Notes under the pieces: model-generated
Seen by the model: the letters and a program-made list of their open reading frames with translations, nothing else
What the model was told of the DNA's origin: nothing
The model's database searches: none
From: Manis javanica
Taxonomy: Eukaryota; Chordata; Mammalia; Pholidota; Manidae
Length of the DNA: 64,000 nucleotides
Direction of reading: 5' to 3'
Assembly (NCBI RefSeq): GCF_040802235.1
Contig: NC_133161.1
Span: 47,419,001 to 47,483,000, forward strand
Translations under genes and position numbers: made by a program
Part shown: piece by piece, positions 49,375 through 61,375 of the stretch
Position numbering within the stretch: position 1 is the first letter of the stretch
Layout: the number at the start of each line of letters is the position of its first letter

Positions 49375-49800
49375 GTATACACTTTGACCCAGCTAGTCTA
49401 CTTCTAGGAATTTATCATCATATCTTTGTTCAAATATGTAAATTGAAGGATGTTCATTTCACCATTATCTATAAAGTGGCAATAAATAGAATGGTTAAGT
49501 GAATTTTGGTACATCCATACCATAGAATACCATGTAGCCTTTAAAAAGAATGAGATAAATCTATATGCATGATTTGAAATGATGTCCCAAGATATTTAAA
49601 ATGCAAAAAGCAAGATATTAGAACAATGTGTATATCACGCTTCTACTGAGTAGAAACAAGGACACATATACACATACACATGTGAGACTTATTCTGTGGT
49701 TGACTCTGGAGAGGTGGATGATACCTGAAATGAGATGGACACTTAGTTTGACTTCCTTTCATAGTGCTTGAATTTTATTGCATGTAAAAAAATTTTTTTA
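49375..49800 (+). mobile_element. Ancient L1/HAL1 fragment
   Basis: TTTGACCCAGCTAGTCTAC, GGTACATCCATACCATAGAA, GTAGCCTTTAAAAAGAATGAG and a final GAATTTTATTGCATG are the order of an old HAL1-like 3' end. Confidence 0.7.
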
Positions 49801-49953
49801 ACCCTTAAAGTATTTTAAAAGTGAAATAAAATGAAAACTTTTCACTTAGGATACTTTTTCCTGAAAGTAACAGAAAATCAGACTCCATTTAGTTTTTATC
49901 GGCTCATGTAGCTGAGAATTCACTGGTTTACGTAACGGAAGTCCAGAGCAGGG

Positions 49954-49995
49954 ACCAAAAAACTAGTATCAGACACCAAAAAACTAGTATTAGCA
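49954..49995. repeat. 21-bp tandem duplication
   Basis: ACCAAAAAACTAGTATCAGAC and its near copy ACCAAAAAACTAGTATTAGC. The second copy is the left edge of the long direct repeat. Confidence 0.85.
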
Positions 49996-50134
49996 CCAGG
50001 AAAACCTCTTTCTTAAAAAATACTGTTCTTGATACAGTGCAGTCAGAAATTGTTTTAGGGACAATTTGTTCACAAATAGAAGAGTGAAAAAGGATAGTGG
50101 GAGGTACTAAGTTCCTTGATTTTTCTACCCTAGA
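49974..50134. repeat. 161-bp direct repeat, copy 1
   Basis: Same length as 53670-53830 with about four substitutions and no gap over 161 bp. Flanks on either side do not match. The sequence has no recognised transposon ends and no open frame. Confidence 0.95.
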
Positions 50135-52794
50135 TTTTTCTATTCTAGGCCAGCCTGCTAGGATTGTTATTCCTGTTTGTTAGGTTCATCCTCATACGGC
50201 CTTTTCTCATGACAAAATGCTGCTTCAGATCTGCTCTCCTGAATGTTCAGGCAAAGAGACATTATTTCTTCCTCTTTCTTAGAGATTCTGCACATTTCTT
50301 CTCATTTCTTATTAGCCCACACTGGCTGACATGTTGTTGCTGAACCAGTCCCTCAGGCCGGAGGAATGCCATGTGCAGGTCAGCCTTGGCTTGGTTTCCA
50401 GCACCCGCCACTGTAGCAAGGGAGATGGCATTGCCCTTAATTCAAAACAACTTTTCTCTGGAGCTGCAAGTGTGACAATTTCCCCTGACATCCATGAAAA
50501 TAGACATACCAGTACTGAATTAGGATACAGTTTGGAAAAGGAGAGAGGGAAATGGAAATGGGTGCCTTACAGGTAACCAGCAATGCCCGTTCCTCCCACC
50601 CTAATCTCTTCAGTGCTATTATGAAAGCCTTTCAACAAGTGTGTTGCCCTCACACAATTATCCTAGTTCATAAAATTATTGTCAAAGAAGACTAATTGCT
50701 GCTCTGCAGAAACAAAGATGGGCAATAATGATCATGACATGCCCTTTGAAAAGATGGGATTTATAGGAAACTCCCCCATTTGATATAGAATGTGTTATTT
50801 GTTAGATTATTCTGTTACCTAGGATCCAACCATTGGGAATAGCATTGTGTCCTTTAAGAATGTCAGGCTTGGAGAGAATATAGAATAATGATCATCATGA
50901 TGAAGATGAATGTACAATAATTATAAACTCCAAAGTGGAATTCATTAGGTTTAATTTTCACTTAGTAATGATCAGTTATAAAGAAACAATGTAAAGTTTA
51001 AAGAAAGAAGCCCACAGAAAGTCTGACAAATAAGCAGCAGAATGTGTCCTTGCTAATAATAGGGTCAAGTTGAAATGAATGTAGACATCACAGACATTTT
51101 CTCTCTCCCAGATCCAGTCCAATTTAAAGTAAATATTGATACCCTCAAGGGAAGGAGCAGCAATTCTGAATATTCAGGCTTATCTGTTTTTCATAATATT
51201 CCCAGCAAAAGACGATATTCCTGAAGGACTGCATAATGCAAGTAAAGCTCACAATTTCATGGGCACCACCTACAAGAGAATTACTGTTTGGCCATATTTC
51301 AGACTTCAGTGTCCTATCATTTAGGTCTCAAGAAGCCTGAAGTTCCTCCCAGACTGCATGGAATTCTTCCATGTGGTTTGGTAGAATGGTGACTGAAAGA
51401 ACAGGGAGGAGTTTGAGTGAAACCCATAACTGTAGTGAGTATTTTAAATGCTGGTTGAATGGAGGTATAGGGAAATTTCATAGTGTGAAGGTTGCTCTAA
51501 GGGCAACAGCCCTATTGAGAATGGCCTAAATCAGAGATCCTTAGTTCTTGGTTCATGGATTCTTGACCACAAGTTGAGAGGTTATAAGAAATAGACTTGG
51601 ACCTGAATTTAAAATATCTTGTAAGTATGGGGGTCCCCCAAGGGTTCTGTGAGAAAGGAACCTATTTGGTGGTCTGTATTATTCCACCGCATTTTGTAGG
51701 TACATGGTTGCAGGTGCATAATTGAATGTCCAGTACCCAATGCAAGCAGGCACAGGTGACACATAAACTATATTCACCAATAGCCCCAACACCACTGAGA
51801 TGGACTCAGAGAGACAGGAAGTTTTGTGATTAAATTGCATGACATGGTGCCCTAGCAGATTCAGAGGGCAGGAAAACGATTAACAGCTCCCTGGGAATCA
51901 CTGACTTGTCTTTTGGACAAGAGTATCCTTTGTACTTGTCTCACTAATGAAAGAAGTTATATTACATATGGGACTATTAGATTCCCTAATGAGCCAAATT
52001 AGTTCTCTTGAAAGGGTCCCAGTGGCCCTCTTAGTCTGCATCCTGGTACAGCAGAGAGGCCTGACTCTAAACTTTGTCTGCTGGGACACGTTACTGTCTA
52101 TAGTTGCACGGGAAACTTTCCTTCCTCTCACTTCACACTAACTGTCAGGGTATTCCCAAAGCTCTGCTAAGCATGGACAGATGTAGGAACAGTTGGCTAG
52201 ATGTTGCGGGAATACTGTCCACCAAAGTCAGCCTCTGCCACAAATGCACTCTGAAAGGTTCCTTGGGTCTGTGTCAGACACTCTAGAGACATTAGACTTT
52301 AGCTGGCACCAAAGAAGTTGGGACAGTGGGAAAAGTGAAGCCTGGAAAACTTGCATGGCACTGGCTTTGCAAGATAAGCCATCACCTCAATGACTGGTCT
52401 CAGGCTTTCTTCCCTTGAGGTATCCTTGCCAAGCTGTGGGGACACCTGCAGAACATGTGCATGTCTTGGCTCTTGCCTTGAAGCAGTTGACCGGCTATGC
52501 ACCAGAAGGGCTACCGTTGGGATTAATCACCTCCAGGGACATTCAGTCAGGTTCCTGTTGCTTCCCCAGTTTTGGTTTTCTTTCTCATTCACTGTCTGGC
52601 TGCAGACCTTTGGACTTGGCAGTTGTGTAAGAAAACTTCAGACTCGGACTCTTGGCTCTTCCTCAAGAACTTTGCCTTAGACCTGTTCTATCAGATCTCC
52701 TTTACTTGTACTTTCCCAGGTATTAAAAAAACTGTTAACACAGCAGACTAACTGCTATCCTGTCAAAGGCCTCCTTAGATGGTTGGCCCTTGGC
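50135..52794. other. Unassigned interval between direct repeats
   Basis: No gene recognised. 51800-52790 may hold the decayed inside of the ERVL element whose LTR follows, but no gag or pol motif was found. Confidence 0.4.
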
Positions 52795-53243
52795 TGGTAT
52801 TTGGGAACTTTGATTTGGAAAGGATTCCCACCACCTTAACTAGTAAGAAGGGCTCACTATACTGAAGCCATTTGTACCAACAGTATGGTTTATGCTGAAC
52901 ACCAGCTTTCCTTCTGGAGTCCAGAATTTTATGCTAGACAGAGGGTGTCTATGTGACCAGCCACCAACAAAAACTCTGGGCACTGAGTCTCTAGTGAGCT
53001 TTCTTGGTAGACAACATTTCACATGTGTTATTACAATTCATTACTGGGGAATTAAGCACGTCCTGTACGACTCCACTAAGAGAGAGTCCGTGGAAGCTTA
53101 CACTTGGTTTCCACTGGACTTTGCCCAGGTGGCTTCTACCTTTGCTTATGTTGCTTAGTATCCTTTTGCTATATTGAATAATGACTATATGCTGAATCCA
53201 ACTCTTTCTAGTGAATCTCTAAGGGTCCTGGGGACCCTTGACA
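52795..53243 (+). mobile_element. LTR, ERVL class (LTR16-like)
   Basis: GCTGAACACCAGCTTTCCTTC, AAAAACTCTGGGCACTGAGT, GTGAGCTTTCTTGGTAGACA, GGAATTAAGCACGTCCTG and the end CTAAGGGTCCTGGGGACCC-TTGACA match an ERVL LTR in order. A strong AATAAA is lost (AATAATG at 53178). The left end is uncertain, and no internal genes were recognised in 51800-52790. Confidence 0.72.
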
Positions 53244-53669
53244 TATAAGGTTATATCTTGAAGCCACCAGAGGAAGACTTGAAAGTGAATGATTCATGGT
53301 TTGATATTCTTTCTTAAAGACCTAGGAATTAGAGCTCCTGGATACATCTGACATTACAGAACGTGGACAGGAGACCCAAAGCATGAAAGCTGAGGCTAAC
53401 AGTGTGAGGAAAACTGGCAGATGGAGATGTCTCCAGAAGCACATGCCGGGAAAGGTTACATAGCATACACTTAAGAGAGGCAGTGGAAGAAGGCCAAGGA
53501 AGGTTTGGAGGATTCAGCATGGCAGAATGACACCCGAATCAGAGGCAGCACCCTCCTTAAAAAGAATCCGAGGGGCCATGTCCCAGAAAAGGAAATAGAT
53601 CAGGGCTGGTCTTGCCTAGTCATCTTGACAGAGTAGGTTAAAACCAGGATGTTTGTTGAAAAAAAAAAA

Positions 53670-53830
53670 CACCAAAAATCTAGTATCAGCACCAGGAAAA
53701 CCTCTTTCTTAAAAAATACTGTTCTTGATACAGCGCAGTCAGAAATTGTTTTAGGGACAATTTGTTCACAAATAGAAGAGTGAAAAAGGGTAGTGGGAGG
53801 TACTAAGTTCCTTGATTTTTCTACCCTAGA
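53670..53830. repeat. 161-bp direct repeat, copy 2
   Basis: Pairs with 49974-50134 at an offset of 3696 bp. An A run (53659-53669) abuts its left edge. Confidence 0.95.
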
Positions 53831-54004
53831 AAATGCAAGTCATTTATTTCTATGGATTGAGTGGATTAGGGTTAGAAGTGAATATTTTTTTAGCACCAAA
53901 TATAAAAAAAAATACTTAACAAGGCCCTACTTAGGCCTCATTAGTTTTGCTGTCTCACAGGAAACCAAGGTTTAATTTCCCAATAAAAAGCAACCCCTGA
54001 TTTT

Positions 54005-54245
54005 TTGAGAGACATGGACTTTGGAATCAGATACCTAGTTTTGAGTTTTAGGTCTATAGTTAACTAGCTATGTGATCTTGGACAAAATAACTTCTTTATG
54101 TCATAATTATCTCATCTTAAAATACAAATATAATTATAATTACTTCATAGGTTGCCGAAAGGACTACCAGAATTAATCCATGTAAAAAATTTTCTTTGTT
54201 CTGGCATGTAGTATATGCTCACAAAATGGTAGATGTTATCATTAT
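54005..54245 (+). mobile_element. MIR SINE
   Basis: GGACTTTGGAATCAGATACC, ACTAGCTATGTGATCTTGGAC, CTTCATAGGTTGCCG and GTATATGCTCACAAAATGGTA follow MIR order. Confidence 0.82.
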
Positions 54246-54831
54246 TATTGCTATAGGACATGATTTCCATGCTCTGAGGAAGTGAATTAGTAGGATATTC
54301 TAAATACTTTAGGGCTATAATGATATCCCTGATAACCTGTAAATGAGAAAAAAAATATCTAAGAGGTTAGCTGTAAACTAAACAACAAAAAAAATGGATC
54401 ACCTAAAGAACACTTGAAGATTCAGAACATTTCAGTGTAACCAGTTTGAAGTTATTATCCTATCTTAAGAATGTGTCCATCCCCAAAGGCTGTGTTCATT
54501 TGTGGGAGGAATAGAATAGTAGTTTCAGGCCTTTAGGCTTTATGAATCAGTTTTAAAAAAAATTTGGAGAACCTGATAAAGTGCTGCCAACTTTTGAATT
54601 TATTAAAGACTGGTATCTAAAAAAGATCCAGCATCTACCACCACCATCATGTCATAAAGAAAAGATGTGTTACCACCAAAAAATAATAAATAGCATATTC
54701 TCAGAACAAAGGCAGTTGTTCTCAAAAGTCTACTAATTTAGGGAGATGGTTCTTTCTTTTCTCCCCAAATAGGTGAAAATCTCATTAACAGCAAGCAATA
54801 GTCTTTTGAAGTAGCCTTTGGGATATGAAAG

Positions 54832-55314
54832 TCACAGAGACAAACACCGATAGTTCCCATTGTCCAGGGAAAAGCAAGTCCCCTCTGACTTCAATCCATT
54901 TCTGGTCCCAGTTACAACATCATTACTAATATGAAGACAAATAGGAGATTTAGACATTTGATTTTGAGTACTTTCTGTCACTAGAGTCACAAAAGGGAAA
55001 GGATATTTACTAGCTATTTGATTCTTTGTTTCCCCTGTTTTGATTTCATTCTCATGAAGCAACCTTCTAAGTTCCACATAGGTCTGCCTACAGGAAGAGA
55101 ATGAGATGATTACATGAAGTCCAAACATTTCTGGCAAGTCACTGAAATAGCTCTGATGATTTCTCTTTCCATGCAGCTTTATTATTGGGGATAGCATGAG
55201 CTTCTTAGGTCTACAGAGGTTTTGCTGTTTTATTTCTTCCAGTAAATCAATCAATTTGTATTTTGGCGTCAGCTTTGGTCTCTTGTGCTTTTTTTTTTTA
55301 ATATGGAACGCTTC
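54832..55314 (-). other. Open frame of unknown status (140 codons; about 160 without the U6 insert)
   Basis: Minus-strand ORF 55254 to 54832, rich in Lys/Ser/Leu, no recognised domain, signal or repeat. If the U6 insertion and one duplication copy are ignored, the frame extends upstream by about 20 codons on the other side. ORFs this long are expected about once by chance in AT-rich DNA of this size, so it is listed only as unexplained. Confidence 0.2.
55279..55293. repeat. Target-site duplication of U6 insert, left copy
   Basis: TCTCTTGTGCTTTTT, identical to 55404-55418. On the minus strand it begins with an A run, as expected of an L1 endonuclease nick at a TTTT/A-type site. Confidence 0.92.
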
Positions 55315-55403
55315 ACGAATTTGCGTGTCATCCTTGCGCAGGGGCCATGCTAATCTTCTCTGTATTGTTCCAATTTTAGCATATGTGCTGCCAAAGCGAT
55401 CAC
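55294..55403 (-). pseudogene. RNU6: U6 snRNA retropseudogene with poly(A) tail
   Basis: On the minus strand this is an essentially full-length copy of U6 spliceosomal RNA, including the invariant ACAGAGA box and the AGC-triad region. I count four substitutions against the U6 sequence I know: near bases 4, 11, 24 and 38 of the RNA. The normal 3' oligo-U terminator is replaced by a run of A after CCATATT. The copy is bounded by a perfect 15-bp direct repeat. These are marks of L1-mediated retroposition, so there is no reason to expect the distal and proximal promoter elements of a real U6 gene. The copy looks fairly young, but expression is unlikely. Confidence 0.92.
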
Positions 55404-55418
55404 TCTCTTGTGCTTTTT
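55404..55418. repeat. Target-site duplication of U6 insert, right copy
   Basis: Exact 15-bp match to 55279-55293, directly abutting the 5' end of the U6 copy. Confidence 0.92.
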
Positions 55419-55819
55419 AGCCAACGTATCTTAGTTTTTCAGGGCCTAACATTCTTAGGCATTGAGAATATGAAATTCCTAGGCTGTGTAAGCAGCTGGT
55501 CTTCTCACAGACAGTACTACATACACACTGATCCATTTTCAGAGCCATGCCTTATCTACTTTACTGATGTTTTCAAGGAACACATAAAGAATAATAATGG
55601 CTTTATTAGTCAAGATACAAGCTAAGCTGCTGAAATATACAGACCTCTCCCTCTCTATCCTGCCCCAAATACAGTGATTTAAAGTGACTTAGTTTGCCTA
55701 GGTGGAGGTCTGGGGTTGGCTTGGTTATCCTGCTCCACAAGAGCAGAGGCCCCGGCTTCATTAGAGACCCAGGTTTTTTTCCAATCTCATTGTTTCACCA
55801 TCTGGCTGAGAGTTGTCTT

Positions 55820-55883
55820 CATCCACATGGCTGAAATTCCAGTCCACATGGTTGAAATTCCAATCCACATGGTTGAAATTCCA
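55820..55883. repeat. 21-bp tandem repeat x3
   Basis: Unit TCCACATGGNTGAAATTCCA recurs at 55822, 55843 and 55864 with single-base differences. Confidence 0.93.
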
Positions 55884-55888
55884 TGTGT

Positions 55889-56035
55889 CGGGGAATGGGA
55901 AAGAAAATGTCCAGAGCAGGGGGCTCCAACTTTAATGAAAGACCTAGAAGTGGCACACACCACCTCTGTGGGGGAATGGGAAAGAAAATGTCCAGAGCAA
56001 GGGGCACACAACTTTAATGAAAGACCTAGAAGTGG
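55889..56035. repeat. 81-bp tandem duplication x2
   Basis: The block GGGGAATGGGAAAGAAAATG through GACCTAGAAGTGG occurs at 55890 and again 81 bp later, with few changes. It lies just right of the 21-bp repeats. Confidence 0.93.
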
Positions 56036-57059
56036 TTCAAATCCAGTTGGCCCGGATTTAGTCACATAGCTGTATCTAGCTGCAAAGGAGACTGGAAATG
56101 TTCTGCTCATTGTCATGCTCTGTGACAAGGCATATAAAAAAACACCTATTCCTTTGAATAATTTGTCTGAACCTGTAAATGAGCTCTGTGAAATGTGTCC
56201 TAACCTTGAAAAATTTACATTCTCTGACACACCATGGGTATGTACTTAGTTTGTAAAAATTAGCTCCAACTTGTTCCTTTTTAAAAGAACTCTTTTAAAC
56301 TGCAAAATATGCCTACAAAAGAGTATATGTGTGTGTATATATTTAAGAACAACATTAATATTTAAAGAATAATACTAAAATGAACACCATATCTATCAAT
56401 ATATGCTTTGATCCAATGTTATACAGAGGTCTGAAGGAAAAAACATGCGTAAGAGCAACCAGATCCTACCGCATGTCAAGATTCATTTCCCTAAGGAGTG
56501 AGTACTTAGTGCAGGAGTACTTAGTCTCCTTTATCTAAACTCACTGGTCATTTCCATATCATCTAGTAATAGAAAAGGTAAACCATAAGATGACAAAACA
56601 CGTGGCACTTCATTTGTCCCTCTGATTAGAATGTAAGTGCACTGTTACCCATATACAGAGGGACTTTGACTCAGAAGAGAAGAGTTTGCATCAACTTTCT
56701 CTGGCATTCTTGCTGCCAAATAGTCACCTTAGTATGAGTGTTCCTGCCTTGATCTATCTTTGAAAATTATTATACCTCACTATGCTTGTATATGTGGGAC
56801 TGTTCCAAGTTTGTACTGCTGCTGGAAAGAAAATCTACGCCCTATCTCTTTATGTGCTTGTTTGCTTTTTGACTCTAGGTCTTCCATGTAGAAACTAAAT
56901 GGGGAAGCATTTTTTTAAGCTAAATAAATGAGAGGAAAAATCCTGGGGATTGTTCAGCACTAACCCCCAGACTATCTTCCATTAGCCACCCCCCTCCAAC
57001 TCAGTCTCTCTAGTTTTTCCACTGTAGCATTTAAATATAATCAAATCTTTTTCCTCTTT

Positions 57060-57830
57060 AAAACAAAAAACCTCCCTTGAATTCACTTCCCTCTAATTTC
57101 TCCTTTACTTCACAGCCCAAGTTTCTTGGAAAAGCAGACAATATTTACTGTCTCTATTTCTCCATTTTGCCATTTATCATTTTGTCCTTGATCTATTGTG
57201 ATCTGGCCCCATCGTTTTGCTGTAACTGCTCTCCTGTACTAAAGTCAACAACTCTTAGTTACAAGCCTACAAAGACTTATCTTGATGCTTACCTTAGCAG
57301 TCACTTGATAATGACTGGGAAATACTCCCTCCTTGAACTTTTCTCCTGCACTTCCTTCTCTAACATCACTCTGTCCTTGTTTCCCTCTTCCTCTTCACCC
57401 TCCTTCTCAGTCATCATAAGCTCTAATTCCTCTACTGACTCCTTAGGGGGGGTCTCTGGGGTTTTATCATCAATCATGTTTCTTCATCACTCCAGAAATA
57501 TTCAGAGTGACCTTATCCACACCCATGCCTTTCATTATCATCTGTTAGCCTGTGACTTCCAAATACTTATCTTTAACTTAGACTCTCCATATGGCCAACC
57601 GCCCCTGGACCAATCCACTTCAAATTCAACATAAGCTGGTTACCTATCTTGGGAAACGGTATTTTCATCTATCCAAACCAAACACTAGATCACTTTTTCT
57701 CTTTCAAGTTTCCTTCAATTTCAAGAAGAAACTGGTAATATCAATTTTGCCTCCCAGGTATCTTTCAAACCTGTCTCTTTCCCTCTATGCTTCTATGTTC
57801 AGTGTCATTTCCAGCATGATTAATTCCTGA
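57060..57830 (+). mobile_element. L2 LINE ORF2 (reverse transcriptase) remnant
   Basis: A 185-codon open frame (57077-57634) is not a gene but an L2 reverse-transcriptase remnant. Words such as CTGGCCCCATCGTTTTGCTG, CACCCTCCTTCTCAGTC and CCTTATCCACACCCATGCC are L2, and the peptide has a degraded DLIHTHAFHYHL block where L2 has its conserved region before the YADD motif. The YADD itself is lost (LACDF). The L2 continues in broken frames to about 57830. Confidence 0.72.
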
Positions 57831-57867
57831 GCATCTCTTATGTCTTAGATATTTTTGCCTTCTATGG

Positions 57868-58025
57868 CAGTGGCTGTCAATATTCTCTATACAGCAGAAT
57901 CATTTGAAGAAATATAACATAAATTCAAATTCTCTATGTCTCACCCCAGAAGTTACTTGTGGATGAGAAATGGGCTTTGATATTTTGAAAAAGTTCTAAT
58001 GTGCACTTGGGATTGCAGGCCACTG
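57868..58025 (+). mobile_element. MER5A-like hAT DNA transposon
   Basis: 158 bp starting CAGTGG and ending CCACTG, the terminal inverted repeats, with GCAGAATCATTTGAAG and TTCTAATGTGCACTTGG inside in MER5A-like order. Flanking TTCTATGG and CTTTATAA resemble a decayed 8-bp duplication. Non-autonomous and long dead. Confidence 0.7.
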
Positions 58026-60544
58026 CTTTATAATCTTTACCATTGAATTAGACCAGATTAGAAATAATCTGACTAAGAAATATTAGAGGCATCAAAGGCT
58101 ACCAAAATCATGTCAAGGGCCTTTGGTAATTATGTCTTTTAAAAAAGCCACATAAACAAAGCAAAACCAAAAATCTCTATTATTTTTATTGTAATTGATA
58201 TATGGATATAGAACAAAGTTGATCCATTGTATCCTCAATTACAAAAGGGCTAATGGGTTATATAAACATACGATATGAATACTGGAGAATGCATGGCTTG
58301 TTCAAAGACATTCTATTCTGAATCCAATTTTAAAAGCACTGTAGTATTTTAGGGGGACCAGATTTAACCTGGCGCTCCAGTCTAACAGCTAACCTATTGT
58401 TGTGCTTATGTATTAATATGCTGGGTCACTGGCTAAACTTGACAGCCATTGTTGTTTTGTAGCCTTTCATCCTCCTTTGGATTAAAAAACAGCAACTATT
58501 CTTTCTTCATCCCTTACTCTTAAGCCATTTGGTTTGAGTGAGAATGGTCTCAGCTTAGTCCAGAAGTGGGCCTCAATTCCATTGTTTCGGCCATAGACAT
58601 TGGTTTGGATAAGCTAGAAGCTGATCAGAATTGGAGTTTCCAGAAGGTATAAGGTCTTATCCACCTCAGGGATGATGCAATATGAAAATACAAACAGCTG
58701 TAGCCGTTGGTAACTGCTAGGGGAGCAATTACAACAGTGTGTGATGCTTGAAGATGAAGCCAACTTCTGTAGTAGGCAGAGTGGAAACACAGAATGAATC
58801 TCTCTTAAAGCCAGTCCTACTATGGACTTTTCAGTAATGGAAACAAATAAGCTCCTTCTTTAAAAAAAATAAATACATTTTTAAATCACTTGTGACATGA
58901 TAATTGAATTGGTATGCTGTCTTTATTAGAATTAAAATACCCATCATTTATAAATGTCCCTTTCTAATATTGTTAATTCTTCTTATGTTAAATAAGTAGC
59001 AAAAATATAAGCATGATTCTGAATTTTTCCTTACTCAGAGGTGTTGGAAATTCAGGTCTGTGACGGAGGAACAAAATTATCAAGATGAAATATAATGAGG
59101 GTTTCTTGGATTTATAGTACCTTTCCACAGGGGACATCATCAAAAGAGGCAAGACTCAGTCTAGTTACTATCAGATCATATTAAAAAATATGTAATATAC
59201 TGCTCCATAGTATTTATGAGCATTAACATGTTTATATGTTTTGTAAAGCAGAACAAAGGACTATAATTAATCTGATTAAATGTCTTGAATTTACATGTTA
59301 AGGACCATATAGAAAGGAAAATAACTATGGATATAAATTAGGCTATATATTATTAAATCATAATTATTGGCAGAATCAACAAATACTTATTGCATGGTAA
59401 TTAAATTTATTCAGTAACATTGTGCAATCCAAATTTAAAAGGTTAGATAATTATTGACCACCACAAAGGTAGACATATAACTGAAAAACACAAAACACTG
59501 GATATGCTCATTGCAACTCATTGCTTCAAAGCTCTTTCAGATGACAGAGCAAGGAGATATATTTGTGTATACTAACCTCTGTGTATATCTATATTGATGA
59601 ATATTTCTATATATAATCATCTGTATCTATATTAAACATGAATTCATACTGATTGCTCCAACTCTAATCATTTAAATAAATGTTAACAGTATGTACTTAG
59701 AGATGCTCTCAACTTGGGACAGAATTCAATTATTTTATCAATGTTTTGTGTTCCAAACATTTTTGAAACTGACTATGGCAAAGACGGGTCGTTGCCTATT
59801 CAATTCCATTCTTCTCCTTTATTCCCCCTCAGCTAAAAGAATACATTTCTAATCTTCTAATGGCTAAGTAACTAAGTTCTGGCCATTGAGGAATGGAAAT
59901 TGTGGGGTAGGACTAATAAGAAGACTTCTGAAAATGAGAATTGTCCACTGGCCCTTTCCTTTACCTTTTCCCCTTCTTTTCTGTTGCCAGGGACTCAGAC
60001 AAGATGGTTGGACTACTAGCTGCCATCTTGGATCATGAAATAATCATGAGGCTAGAAACAAGTATTAGATAGTAAAACAAAAAGGGAGGCCTGGGTTTTT
60101 GATAACTTAGAGTGGTTATACTGACCCTGGTCTGCTTACATCCAGACTTCTTTTATGTGATGAAAAAAATAGACGGCTATCATTCCACCCTTCTCTTTCT
60201 TTCAGCCAAACCTATACTAACCGGTACACTTTTTGAAAGTGCCTTTCAATATATAATTTCTTAACCAAACTAGTTCATTTTCTTGGCTGCTTACCCTCCT
60301 TCCCACCTCCAAAAGAGATTACTTAGGGAAGGTCATTTAGAATTCAGTCCTAAAGAGTGGGGAGTAGAGAAGGGATATCAGACCTTGTTGTGGAAAAGGG
60401 ATAGGTGGAGAGAGAAAATGAACTTGGAGAGTGCAGAGTGATCTGGCAGGGAGATAGCATCATTTAAGCGGGGAAGTGAGTAAGAGTAATAATATCTTGG
60501 GGAGAGATTTAAACATGATTAGAGAGTGAGGGCCTTGTTGGGAA
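58026..60544. other. No gene or repeat recognised
   Basis: AT-rich intergenic DNA. Confidence 0.5.
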
Positions 60545-61375
60545 AGTTTTTTTCTTCTTTCTCACAGTCGGACAACATGACAGTTAATCTGTTGTTACAG
60601 TTGCAGTGGGCTTCCACTGCTATCTCCCTAGCTGGAAGGGGTAGGAGTTCCTCATTACTGCTTTCTACTGGCACCATGGCACATGGGATGGCCTCCTTAT
60701 ACTGGGCAGTGGTGAAAGACCTGACTCCCCACTAGGTCTTTCCTCTGACTCCAGCCCTGCTGGGAGAGGGAGGGGTGTCTCACAACTTTCAGGTAGGGGT
60801 GGAAGTCCAAGCTCCCCAAGCGGTCTCCAAGGATACCTTGAGGATGGGAGTCGGGGTGGGGGTGGGGGGAGGGGGCTACTTGTTACCACCAAGTGATGGG
60901 GATATAAGTCCTGGCTCTCTCCTCGGCCTTTTCTGACACCACATTTGTGGTGGTGAGGTAAAGGGAGATTGGAGTGTTCGGATGCTGGGGTGTCTTATTA
61001 TAGCCTAGAGAATGTGCAAGTCTAAGCTCCTCACTCTGCCTCTGATGGCTTGGATCCTCTGCTTGCTGGGGCAATAGGGTTTTACTGTGTTGTGTTTTCT
61101 TCAGTAGAGTGGTTATTTTCTAAAAGTTATTTGTCTTGGTAGGTTGCCCCTTTCTCATTCTTTGGCTAGAGAGAGTAGCCTTTTACTGGGGCATTTTTGG
61201 GTTTCTGGTTTGCTGCTTCTCTAGCACCCAGTATGGGATCATGCGGTTAAACAAAAACTCAAGAACCTACCTTTTAAGTATTCCTTTTTGGGTCCTGAGG
61301 TCCCTAGCTGGTTCGTAGCTTTTAGGAGGGAAAGAGAAAAGTATACCTACTCCATCTTTCCAGAAGTAGAAGCGA
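60545..61375 (-). mobile_element. L1 3'UTR fragment, antisense
   Basis: GTTGCAGTGGGCTTCCACTG, GGTGGAAGTCCAAGCTCCCC, TTGTTACCACCAAGTGATGG, GGTTATTTTCTAAAAGTTATTTG, GCGGTTAAACAAAAACTC and TACTCCATCTTTCCAGAAGTAG are the antisense order of an old L1 3'UTR. The GGGTGGGGG run at 60850-60880 belongs to it and is not a gene feature. Confidence 0.82.

Larger units (their letters stand above)
55595..56110 (+). mobile_element. Unclassified ancient interspersed repeat with internal tandem duplications
   Basis: A left part (GGCTTTATTAGTCAAGATAC...GGCTTCATTAGAGACCCAGG) and right part (GATTTAGTCACATAGCTGTAT...CTGCAAAGGAGACTGGAAATG) resemble one widely dispersed mammalian repeat whose name I cannot fix. Two local expansions lie in its middle. 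Confidence 0.5.

Noticed and set aside
51947-52141. Possible retroviral env transmembrane fragment (LVQQRGLTLNF resembles an env word)
   Set aside because: Only a few residues fit, the expected cysteine motif is absent, and ERVL elements normally lack env.
55300-55403. Functional U6 snRNA gene
   Set aside because: Poly(A) tail, lost terminator and flanking target duplications show retroposition.
57077-57634. 185-codon plus-strand frame as a gene
   Set aside because: Matches decayed L2 reverse-transcriptase text; catalytic block lost.
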